Positions 1 through 8,700 of a DNA stretch of 36,407 nucleotides are shown in pieces. Position 1 is the first letter of the stretch, and the number at the start of each line of letters is the position of its first letter. Below the pieces are notes generated by a model. It saw only the letters and a program-made list of their open reading frames with translations, made no database searches and was not told where the DNA came from. The stretch comes from an uncultured Pseudoflavonifractor sp. (GTDB lineage Bacteria; Bacillota; Clostridia; Oscillospirales; Oscillospiraceae): assembly GCA_947644625.1 (NCBI GenBank), contig CANRZY010000009.1, forward strand, positions 1-36,407, read 5' to 3'. A program made the position numbers and the translations under genes.

Positions 1-35
1 CTCCGGCTTTCGAGACATCCCTTCATAAGCAAGGG

Positions 36-77
36 AAAAACGCCCGGCGGGCGGAGGCGCCGTCCGCCGGGCGTTTT
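36..77 (-). terminator. Rho-independent terminator of the binding-protein gene
   Basis: Arms at 37-50 and 64-77 pair over 14 bases and are GC-rich; the inner bases extend the stem further. Read on the minus strand, the stem is followed by a run of T, 18 bases after the stop codon of the neighbouring binding-protein gene. Runs of A on one side and T on the other mean it could also work in the other direction. Confidence 0.85.
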
Positions 78-94
78 CATTTTCGGAAAAGCGT

Positions 95-1279
95 TTACTT
101 CACAGTCTGGGTGGTCTCCAAAGCCCAAGCGTTGTTGGCGGTATCCGCCACCTTGATGTAGGCGGTATCCCGAATGGCGTCCCCGGTGGCGTCAAAGGCG
201 ATGGCCCCGGACACGCCGGTATAGGTCACACCCGGCAGAGCGGCCTTCACGTCGGCGGCGTTGATGCTGCCAGCGGCCTTCAGAGCCTCCAGGGCGGTGT
301 AGTAGGCGTCGTAGCCCATGGCGGTGACGGCGGCGATGGTATCGTTGCCGCCGTTGTTGGTCATGGCGGTGGAATCCTTGGATAGCCATTCCTTGATGCC
401 GCTGTCGAACTCAGGGGCGCCGCCCTCCTGATAGAAGGTGGAAACAAAGAGCTGGACCTTGGAATTTTCAGCGGCCTCCAGCACCATATTGTTATCCAGA
501 GTGTCGGAGCCCAGAATGGGAGTCTCCAAGCCCATAGAGGCAGCCAGCTTCACGATCTGGGTGGAGTAGGCGATGGACACGGGGCAGAAGATCACGTCGC
601 AGCCCTCGGCCACAGCCTTATTGAGGTAGGTGGAAAAGTCGGAGGTGTTGGTGGGGAAGGAGTCCTTCACCACGTCCCCCTGGAAGGCCTGCTCAAAGAA
701 GGTCAGCAGGCCCTGGTCATAGTCGTTGCCCAGCTCGCCCAGCAGGTAAGCCTTTTTGGCGGAGAACTTCTCCTGGGCGAAGTTGGCAAGGACGGTGCCC
801 TGGAAGGGATCCAGGAAGCAGATACGGAAATAATAATCGTTGCCCGCAGTGACGCCGGGGTTGGTGCAGGTAACGCCGATGGCGGCAAGACCGGCCTCCT
901 CAAAGGTGGGACCGCCGGCAATGGACACGCCGGAGCCGTAGGAGCCCAGCACCAGGGCCACGTCCTTGCCCACCAGCTCAGCGGCGGCGGTGGGAGCCTT
1001 GGCGGCGTCGGAGCCGTTGTCGGCGTAGACCAGCTCTACCTTGTAGGTCTCGCCGCCCACTTCCACGGTGGGGGTCTCCTGGTTGGCATACTGCATACCC
1101 AGCATCTCCTGCTTGCCGCCCGGTCCGGAGTCTCCGGTGGAGGGCTCGAACACGCCGATCCGAACCACCTTTTCGCCGGAGGCGGCGTCCTTCCCGTTCT
1201 CCTTGGTCCCGCCGCCGCAGGCGGCCAGACCCAGGATCATGGCGGAGGTCAGGAGCAGGGACAAAACTTTCTTTTTCAT
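95..1279 (-). CDS. Branched-chain amino-acid type ABC transporter substrate-binding lipoprotein
   Basis: This is a periplasmic-binding-protein type 1 fold lipoprotein of the LivJ / Peripla_BP_6 kind (394 aa, normal length). The first 20 residues are a lipoprotein signal peptide with lipobox LAAC (Cys21), followed by a Gly-rich tether, so the protein should be anchored to the outer face of the membrane. Typical family signs are the early segment VRIGVFEPSTGDSG, a substrate-pocket stretch around GSYGSGVSIAGG and the later ILGSDTLDN. It would capture a branched-chain amino acid, amide or similar small ligand and pass it to a LivHMGF permease. No permease or ATPase genes of this class lie next to it; a terminator follows directly, so partners must be elsewhere or beyond the left edge. 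The ligand cannot be told from sequence. An AGGAGG-like site precedes the ATG. Confidence 0.9.
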   Translation of the reverse strand: MKKKVLSLLLTSAMILGLAACGGGTKENGKDAASGEKVVRIGVFEPSTGDSGPGGKQEMLGMQYANQETPTVEVGGETYKVELVYADNGSDAAKAPTAAAELVGKDVALVLGSYGSGVSIAGGPTFEEAGLAAIGVTCTNPGVTAGNDYYFRICFLDPFQGTVLANFAQEKFSAKKAYLLGELGNDYDQGLLTFFEQAFQGDVVKDSFPTNTSDFSTYLNKAVAEGCDVIFCPVSIAYSTQIVKLAASMGLETPILGSDTLDNNMVLEAAENSKVQLFVSTFYQEGGAPEFDSGIKEWLSKDSTAMTNNGGNDTIAAVTAMGYDAYYTALEALKAAGSINAADVKAALPGVTYTGVSGAIAFDATGDAIRDTAYIKVADTANNAWALETTQTVK

Positions 1280-1351
1280 AATGGCATCCTCCTCTTTCCC
1301 TTACGGACCTTGTCCACACACGACGAACATTTGTCCGTAAATTTAAACTTC

Positions 1352-1380
1352 ATTATAGCAGGGTGCAAAAGAAATTGCAA
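1352..1380 (-). promoter_or_regulatory. Promoter of the branched-chain-type binding-protein gene
   Basis: On the minus strand TTGCAA (1380-1375) and TATAAT (1357-1352) are separated by 17 bases, with TGC directly before the -10 (extended -10). It lies about 70 bases upstream of the start codon. Confidence 0.75.
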
Positions 1381-1451
1381 GAAAAAAATATACGGATTTC
1401 ATTTTGTCCCCCTTTGGCTTTTTGTGGATTCCGCCTGGCCCCCTTGTCCGG

Positions 1452-1480
1452 TTGCAATTTTGAGCGGGCTTTGATACAAT
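1452..1480 (+). promoter_or_regulatory. Promoter of queH
   Basis: TTGCAA (1452-1457), 17-base spacer, TACAAT (1475-1480), with TGA before the -10. The transcript would begin about 20 bases before the queH start, leaving no room for a riboswitch. Confidence 0.75.
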
Positions 1481-1508
1481 GGGAGCATACGAAAAAGGAA
1501 GTGGTCTT

Positions 1509-2060
1509 ATGAAGCTTTTGCTCCATATCTGCTGCGCTCCCTGCTCCGTGGCCTGTATCAAGCAGCTTCGGGAGGAAGGAATCGAACCTGTGGGGCTTTG
1601 GTATAATCCCAACATCCATCCCTTTACCGAGTACCGCGCCCGGCGAAACTGTCTCAGGGAATATGCCCAGAGCATCGGCCTGGAGCTGGCGGAGATAGAC
1701 GAGTACGGCCTGCGTCCTTTTGTCCAGGCGGTGGCAAGCAACATTGAAAACCGCTGCTCCTACTGCTACGCGGTGCGGCTGAATGAAACGGCCCGGTATG
1801 CCGCCGAACATGGCTTTGACGCTTTCTGTACCACCTTAACGGTAAGCCCCTATCAGAATACCCCCCTGATTTTTGAGACAGGGGAAAAGCTGGCGGCGCA
1901 GTACGGGGTGAAGTTCGCCCCTTATGATTTTTCTCCCCACTATCGGCAGGGGCAGACCGAGGCCAGGGAATTGGGGCTCTACATGCAGAAATATTGCGGC
2001 TGCGTCTTCAGTGAAGAGGACCGGTACTGCAAAAAGAAGAAAAAGAAGGCGGAGGGCTAA
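1509..2060 (+). CDS. queH: Epoxyqueuosine reductase QueH
   Basis: QueH (formerly DUF208) reduces epoxyqueuosine to queuosine at the wobble base of GUN-anticodon tRNAs, the last step of queuosine synthesis, replacing the cobalamin-dependent QueG. The 183-aa protein shows all family cysteine motifs: HICCAPCS at residues 6-13, a central CSYCYAVRL, TTLTVSPYQN, and a late YCGCVFSEED. These cysteines are known in the family to hold an iron-sulfur cluster and a further metal. I chose the ATG at 1509 because AAGGAAG sits just before it and the protein then begins at the conserved N-terminus; an in-frame ATG at 1479 would lie within the -10 element. The C-terminus ends in a lysine run. No other queuosine gene is nearby. 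The terminator stem overlaps the stop codon. Confidence 0.93.
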   Translation: MKLLLHICCAPCSVACIKQLREEGIEPVGLWYNPNIHPFTEYRARRNCLREYAQSIGLELAEIDEYGLRPFVQAVASNIENRCSYCYAVRLNETARYAAEHGFDAFCTTLTVSPYQNTPLIFETGEKLAAQYGVKFAPYDFSPHYRQGQTEARELGLYMQKYCGCVFSEEDRYCKKKKKKAEG

Positions 2061-2083
2061 CGCTCTTCGCCTTCTCTTTTTTT
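2045..2083 (+). terminator. Terminator of queH, overlapping its stop codon
   Basis: Arms 2045-2057 and 2062-2074 pair over 13 positions (two G-U pairs) with the loop TAAC; a run of T follows. The stop codon TAA lies in the loop, so the last codons of queH encode half of the stem. Confidence 0.85.
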
Positions 2084-2090
2084 ATGATAG

Positions 2091-2129
2091 AAAAACAGCG
2101 CCCGGCGGCTCCGAAAACCGCCGAGCGCT
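2091..2129 (-). terminator. Terminator of the XRE regulator gene
   Basis: Arms 2097-2108 and 2118-2129 pair with a single mismatch. On the minus strand a T run (2095-2091) follows. The stem overlaps the stop codon of the regulator gene (2128-2130). Confidence 0.8.
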
Positions 2130-2370
2130 ATTTGATTTCCTGTTCCAGAGCGTCAAATTCCGGGGTGGAGAAAAACTCTCCCAAGGTGATCTCAAGACCG
2201 TCACAGAGTTTTTTGATGGTCACTGCACCTGGATTTTGACTTTCTCCATTCAAAATACTTTTGATTGTTGATTGTGGTACTGCGGCAATATTGCTTAACC
2301 CGTTTGGCGTAATATGCCGCTCGTTACACAGTTGAACGATGCGATTGACGATTGCCGCACGGGTATCCAT
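2128..2370 (-). CDS. Small XRE-family helix-turn-helix repressor
   Basis: An 80-aa cytoplasmic DNA-binding protein consisting of little more than one HTH domain of the Cro/C1 (XRE) type. The HTH core runs about residues 8-65: IVQLCNERHITPNGLSNIA is helix 1-2 and PQSTIKSILNGES is the recognition part, followed by the typical TIKKLCDGLEITLGEFF segment. I take ATG at 2370, with AGGGG eight bases upstream; a TTG two codons earlier is the alternative. It is divergent from an 82-aa small protein, and the 120-bp gap contains two nested perfect palindromes that are the likely binding sites, so autorepression is the natural inference. GC content is clearly below that of the neighbouring genes, which may point to transfer. 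The signal that inactivates it is unknown. Confidence 0.88.
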   Translation of the reverse strand: MDTRAAIVNRIVQLCNERHITPNGLSNIAAVPQSTIKSILNGESQNPGAVTIKKLCDGLEITLGEFFSTPEFDALEQEIK

Positions 2371-2388
2371 AAGCAACGCCCCTAAGAT

Positions 2389-2475
2389 GATATATCACTA
2401 TCATAGAGGATTTGCATTTTCCATGTTAGTGATACTTCACTAACATGGAAAAGTGTGGTAACATAGTGATATATC
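2389..2475. promoter_or_regulatory. Nested palindromic operators between XRE regulator and small-protein gene
   Basis: An outer perfect inverted repeat has 13-base arms at 2389-2401 and 2463-2475 (GATATATCACTAT and its complement). Inside it is a second perfect inverted repeat with 16-base arms at 2417-2432 and 2437-2452. All four arms contain the same core TAGTGA (or its complement), so this reads as four half-sites of one regulator. For the rightward gene, TTCACT (2436-2441), 17 bases and TAACAT (2459-2464) make a plausible promoter inside the operators. For the leftward gene TATGAT (2405-2400) could be the -10, without a good -35. Confidence 0.75.
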
Positions 2476-2492
2476 GTTTTGGAGGTATTATC

Positions 2493-2741
2493 ATGGACCA
2501 GCACATCGAGAATCTGTTCGAAAAGGCTCCGCCCTTTGCCGCCGGAGAGCTGTCCTTCCACCCGCTCTATACCCAGTACAGCGTTGCCGCCCAGACCCTG
2601 GAGGACATGATGGCGGAGTGCTTCGGCGGGGAGGTGGCCCGGCTTATGGAGGAATACGCCGCCGCCCAGTTTGAGCTGGAACGCTTTCATTGTCTCCACT
2701 TCTTTTATCAGGGATACCTGGCGGCAAAGGCGGAGGGCTAA
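2493..2741 (+). CDS. Small acidic protein, DUF6809-like, paired with an XRE regulator
   Basis: An 82-aa soluble, acidic, probably all-helical protein with no signal peptide or membrane segment. GGAGG seven bases before the ATG at 2493 fixes the start. The layout (MDxxIExLFE start, then a region of two helices, and an end with an aromatic-rich ExxxxFxxGYxxA segment) resembles the small clostridial proteins collected as DUF6809; I recognise this by eye only. The similar-sized protein at 14424-14663 has the matching ending ECFSRGFRLGVQLLLAAL and sits in the same divergent arrangement with an XRE gene. Function is unknown. Possible roles are a partner that modulates the regulator, or the effector half of a small two-gene module; nothing in the sequence decides this. 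Confidence 0.75.
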   Translation: MDQHIENLFEKAPPFAAGELSFHPLYTQYSVAAQTLEDMMAECFGGEVARLMEEYAAAQFELERFHCLHFFYQGYLAAKAEG

Positions 2742-2753
2742 GCCCTCCGCCTT
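2727..2753 (+). terminator. Stem-loop over the stop codon of the small-protein gene
   Basis: A perfect 13-base inverted repeat (2727-2739 and 2741-2753, one central base) includes the stop codon TAA. The following T content is poor (CTTGCTTGG, then CTTTTATTTC further on), so termination may be weak. It separates this gene from the convergent giant gene. Confidence 0.6.
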
Positions 2754-2769
2754 GCTTGGTCATAAGCTT

Positions 2770-5700
2770 TTATTTCTCCGTGTAAATACGGACGTCGTCA
2801 ATGTAGGAAGTCAGCATCTCGCCTTTATAGCTGTTGCAGGAAAATTGAAGAAGCCCCACACTCTCCTGCACCGTACGCAGCGGATATGTGCCCAGCAGTT
2901 TTCCATCCAAATAAAAGTGCATGTCCGCCCCGTCGATAATCATGCCGACGGTGTACCATACGCCCGTTTTCGGCTTGGCGACCTCTACGCGCGTCCCCGA
3001 CCCCGCTGTTTTATATACCTTCAGCGAGCCGCCCTCCAGGATCGAACCACAAATGGGGTCCTCCGTTTTCTCCTGCTGAAAAACGGCGGGAGCGGCATAG
3101 TAGCTGATGGTAGTATCAGAACGGATCTTTGCTTCAACGTACACCTTACCCGATGTGGAGACGCTGTCAAAACTTCTGAGGGCCTCCACATACAGCCGGG
3201 GCGTCTGCTGCTGCTTGGTCTGGACAAGCTTCAGGTATTGATTCCCCGCGTCCCCGGCCAGCTCTATCGTTCCGGCGTCCCCTTGGCAGGTATCAAAGCT
3301 CCACCCCTCCAGGTCAGCCAATTCCGCAGCCTCATCAAAGGTATCGTTGACGATATAGTTTCGTTCCACAAGGGCGTCAATGGCCGCCGTGATCCGGTCG
3401 GCGCAATCTCTCATGTCCTCAGGACCGCAATCCATACCGGTCTGAACCGCAGTTTGCAGCGCCGCATAGCTGTCGACGGTGTAATCCTCCCCATCGCACC
3501 CTTCCGCCGCTGCCAGCGCGTCCTCCAAGGCCTTCTGGGCGCCCGCATCAATTGCCGTTACCGTTATGGTAGCTTCCACCTTTGTATCCAGCCCTGCCAG
3601 CACGCCGTTTACCGTGACAGTACCGGCGGAGGCAAACTGCTCCCCGGTCAAACCGGACCAATCCGCCATTGCGTACCCATGACTTCCGTCGGCGTATTCT
3701 ACCGCGACAAACAGCGGCAGATCTCCGGGGATCTGCCCCTCCGTGGTTGAACACGCAACCGCGGCTACGCTCACGAGCTCCGGCGCCGTTGGGCGCTGCT
3801 CTTTTGTCAGAGCCTCAAACATTGCCTGGGCAATCATGGCATAGCCTTCGCACTGCATAACGCCGCCCGTTACCGGACCATAGCCATGCACACCGTCAGG
3901 AAACTGTGTATCAGGAGCCTCCGTGCCGCCCTGCGCGCCTGTAGCGCTCTTTGTCGCTTTCTGCACATCCACATATCCGGAATCCGTAATCAGCGCGATC
4001 TGCTTTTGAAGAGGAACAACATAATCATTCAACCGGTTCAATGTGGTCGTGTTGCTGGTCTTGAAATAGGTTGCGGAGGTCGCCACGTAGATTTGAACGT
4101 CAGGGTTGGCGTCCTGATAGCTCTTAATTAGGCTCAGTGCGTCGGGAACATAGTCAGCCTGATACTTGGTCCAATTTTCATCCTTACAGTCGTTTGTCCC
4201 CAGCATCAAAAGCACGATGTCCGGCTGATAGGCCAGGCTGGCCTGATACTCAGGCTTTTCGCCGGTGGTATACCCCGCCGCCTCTTTGCCGTTATTTCTT
4301 GTGCCGTTGTTTACCATTGTAGCGGCATTCCGGCCAAAATTTTGGACCTCATAGGTCTTGCCGGTTGTCTCTTTGGCGTCGTCCAGCAGCCTTTGAAGCA
4401 TGGCGGGGTACGTCTTGTCCGCGTCCACCTGCCCGCTCGACGTACCGTCATTGCCATAGGTGATACTGTCTCCGATGCAGGCAATCTTGATTTTATCGGG
4501 ATCATCGGGCTCTTCCGATCCCGTCCCCGCTTCCTGATAGACCCGGACGTCGTCTAAATAGAACGTCCCGTTTCCGTTCTTGTAATCATCAGAATAGAAC
4601 CGAAGCAGACCTATGGTATCTGCGGTATTGCGCATGGGATGATCTCCGCCAAGCTGTTCCCCGTCCAGATAGATCTGTATTTTTCCGCCGTTGATAATCA
4701 TACTAAGCGTATGCCACGTTGCGGTTTTAAAGCTGCCAACCGTTTTTTGGCTGCTGCTTCCCGCCGTGCTGTACACATTTACTTTGTTGTTTTGCAGGAT
4801 AGCGGCGCAGAGGATCGTACCGGGATAGGTCTGCCTGTTTTGAAACACAAAGGGCGCGCCATAGAAGGTCGCCGCCGTGTCGGAGCGTACCTTCGCCTCA
4901 ATATACATCTTACCAGAGGTCTCCGGAAAGCTTCTGAGCGCTTCTACCGACTTTGACTTTTCCTGTGTTGTCTGCGCAAGCTTCAGGTATTTGTTGCCGC
5001 CGTCCTCCTCCAGCGTCACCGTACCGACGGTCTCAATGAACTCCCAGCCCGCGTTCTCCAGGGCCGTCAGGTCGCTCGCGTCGTCAAAGCGGTCGTCGAC
5101 GATGTAGGCCCCTCTCTCTACCAGCGCGCTTATGGCGTTGGTGATCTGCGTGGCGGCAGCCCCCATGGCCTCCAGTGTGGCGGCCTCTTCGCCAGCTTTC
5201 ACCGCCTTTTTCAGTACCGCGTAGCTGTCCACCGTGTAGGAATCCGCCTTACAGCCTGCCGCTTCCTCCAACGCCGCCTCCAGGGCCTTCTGCTGGGGCG
5301 AATCCTCCCCCGATACGGTCACCACAGCCTTCGTGGAAACCTCCAGCCCCTTCAGCTTTCCCGTCACGTTTACCGTACCCACGGCGTCAAATCCAACTCC
5401 ATCCAGGGACCATTCCACCTGGGCGACGCCGGCGCCGCCCCCTTCATAGCTCACAGCTACAAAATCCGGCAGCTGCGGGCTCACGCCCAAAAGCGTAGAA
5501 CAGGCGTAGTCCACCGTCCGGGTAATGGCGGGCGCTTTGGGAACATCCGTCTTTGCCATAGCGTCGCCTATGGCGCGCGCAAGGATGGAATAGCCCGCCG
5601 CTTTGGGATGGACATTATCAAAGAACAGTTCCGTGGAAACGGCGGGGATGGCGGTATGGGTATCAATAAAGCCCACATCCGCAATCAGCGCGGCCTGTTT

Positions 5701-8700
5701 TTGAAGGGGCACCACCTGCTCATGGACCACGTCCGCCTGGATGTCAAAGCTGTTGCTTCCCGCCACCGGAGAAGCTGCCAGGTAGACCTTGGGGTGGGAG
5801 GGCAGGTCCTGATAGCTCTTAATAAGCTTCAGCGTATCGTCAATAAATTCCGTCTTCTGGGCATCCCAGTTATAGGGCTTGGAATCGTTGGTACCAAGCA
5901 TGATTACTACGATATCCGGCTGGAACTCCCGGCTTTGAGTATACTGGGTCTGAAATGCGTACCCTTTTTTCGCGTTATTTTTATCAATACCATCATACAG
6001 CATGGTAGCGCCGCTTATCCCGAAATTTCGTACGTCATAATTGTCGCCCAGATAAGTTTGCAGCTGTCCGTGAAGCTGCTCCTTTTCCGTTTTACCTTCG
6101 GTCGTAACGATCCGCTTGGCTTCGGTGATACTGTCTCCTACACAGGCCACCTTGATTTTGGCCACCGTCAATTTTCCAGTGGCCTGGATGCTATACGTAT
6201 TTGTTATCCCATTTGGAAGCCTCAAATCACTGGTAAAGCTGTATGTCCCAGCCGCACCGGCGTTGTAAGCGTCACAGGTCCACCCGACAGCCTCCATCTC
6301 CTGCCAGGAATCGTCGCCCAGCTTTACTCTCACCCTCGCAGGAAGAGCGGCTATCGCATCGTCCAGCGCCGTCCCAAGCGGAACCTCTGCCGTCACAGGG
6401 GCCGCATAGGAAACGTCGTTGTCGTCGGTAACGATCCCAAAGGATTCCTGATAAACGTTCAAATCATCCAGATAGAAAATACCCTTCGGACGGCTTGTGT
6501 CTTTATCATCAGAATAAAACCGCAGCATACCAAGCGTGGTCAGCGGATTACGCATGGGCAGGTCTGTCGCTATCCGCTCCCCGTTTACAAATACCTGCAT
6601 TTTTTGCGTCCCACTGTCCACGATCAGGCTGATAACGTCCCATTCTCCACTCTTAAAGGTACCGACCTGCTTCATGGAGGAGCTGCCCGCCTTATATGTG
6701 GCCATGATTTTTCCATCGTCGCGCAACGCAAGCGCTCCAAGGATCGTAGCAGAATCCTTGTTCTCGTACAAATATGGCGCGCCGTAGAAGGTTTTGGGCG
6801 TATCGGAGCGGACCTTTGCCTCAATGTACACCTTTCCGGAGATCTCTGTAAAGCTCCTTCTCGCCTCGACGGAGGCAGCTTTTTCCGTCTGTGCGATCTT
6901 CAGGTACTTGTTATCATCGCCCTCCAATGTTACGGTACCGTTGGTTTCAATAAATTCCCAACCATCCAACTCTCCACGCGTATCGACCTGAAAGTCGTCT
7001 ACGAGGATATTTTTCCGCCTTACCAGCATATCCGCCGCATTCTTCAACGTATTTACAAGGCCGACCGCCTGCTGCTCCCCGCCAACGCCGCTTTCCACAA
7101 TGGCTTCCGCCTGCCGGATCGCCGCCAGCACCGGGGCGTAGCTGTCGACGGTATATTCCCCGCCGTTCAGTCCCTTCGCCGCTTCCAGAGCGGAATTCAA
7201 TTCCCGCAGAGTTTCAGCGGATATAGGGATCTGTCTTGTTCCTTGCAGCTCGATCTCAAAAATAGAGGCGTTTCCGCTGTTGGTGGAGTTTCCTGACACG
7301 TTAACGCGCACATACCGCGCACCCACATTGTTTAAAGCGTCCTCCACAACGCCGGCTGTTGTATTATTGGAGCGGTCCACTACCTGCGTATAGGTTTCCC
7401 CATCCAAACTGGTCTCGACGGTGTACTTGTACGCGCGGCTGCCGCTGACAAACCAGCTTATGCCGATCCCGGTCAAGCTATAGGGCTCTCCCAGGTCCAC
7501 CTGGATCCACTGGGGATAGGAACCTCCGTTTGCCGCCCAGCGTGTATCAGGGTTTCCGTCAACGACGTACTCAGCCAGATTGCCGTTCTGGGACTCAGTG
7601 GAGGAAGCGGTCACCTTCAGTTTACGGTACTGCTTTACCTCCAGGATCGCCTGCTGAAGGGCCTCATAAGCCGTCAGCTTCTCTCCACGGGAGGCAGTTG
7701 TCAGGTCGATCTGCTTATACCGGTCATAAACCGGCACAAACCGGTCAATGGACGCTTGGTCATAGGGGGAAATGGGAAGCTCCGACGCAGCAAGGATAGA
7801 CCCGCACTCATCAAGGGTCGCCTGGAGCAGGGCGTCAATATCCCGCAACATCTCAACACTCCTCACCGCGCCCGCCAGCTGGGCATAGCCCCGGCGCACA
7901 GCGTCGGCCCCAGACTGACTCAGCGCCCTTTCTGCCTGGGCAAGCGCGTTTTCCAGGATCTCCTTCCCGGTGGGATCGCTCTCCTGGGAGGCCATGGCGG
8001 AGACCTCTTCCATATAAGCCTTCAGGACAGCCCCCGGCATAGAAAGAAGCTTGGGGGTCTCTCCCGCGTCCCGGTTATACACCGAATGATAGCTTTCCGC
8101 CGGGCCCTGGTTGGACGTACGCAGTCCGCCGGTATTGATCACGATACGGTCCACCGACACCCCCGCGTCCACCATATACAGCTTGACCATATGATAACCC
8201 CTGTCGGGCACATGGATGGTTCTGGTCAGCCGTTCGATCCCGTTTGTAACGTTTGTCTCCCAGGCCGTATTGTCCGAAACATGATTGCCTGAGAACACCA
8301 CCGGCTCGCCGTCGTCCACACCAATAGCCAGCCGCTGCCCCACCTCGTCCAGAGAGGGAACGCGGTAAACCGTGGTTTCAAAATCGCCCGCGGTCTGGAA
8401 GTAAACCGGATAGGTCAGGTAAGGCGCGCTCTTCACGTTATCCGCATAGTTCGGCGTACCCATGGGTCCTGCCGAAACCGAGGCTCCCGATCGGCCCAAC
8501 CCGTCAAACGCGAAAAATCCGACATCGCCGTCCTTGACGCAATCCGTATAATGCTCCGCCTCGATAGCCACATAGCCGTTGGCCTCTCCGTAGCCATTGA
8601 GCTGCTCCCGGACCAGGGCAGGATTGTTTACCCGCACCGCGATCTCTTTTGTTCCGCCCGCGCCCTGAATGGTCAGGGTGGCGGTCTGGTCTCCCGCCGG

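Noticed and set aside
1487-1508. Possible preQ1 riboswitch before queH
   Set aside because: The predicted transcript start leaves only about 20 bases of leader, too short for the aptamer.
2128-2741. Prophage remnant suggested by the XRE gene
   Set aside because: No integrase, att site or other phage gene is near; flanking genes are chromosomal housekeeping or surface genes.
5608-7296. Long open frame (about 560 codons) on the plus strand
   Set aside because: It is exactly antisense to the giant glycosidase gene, whose frame has clear domains; the plus-strand translation shows no recognisable motif and no ribosome site.
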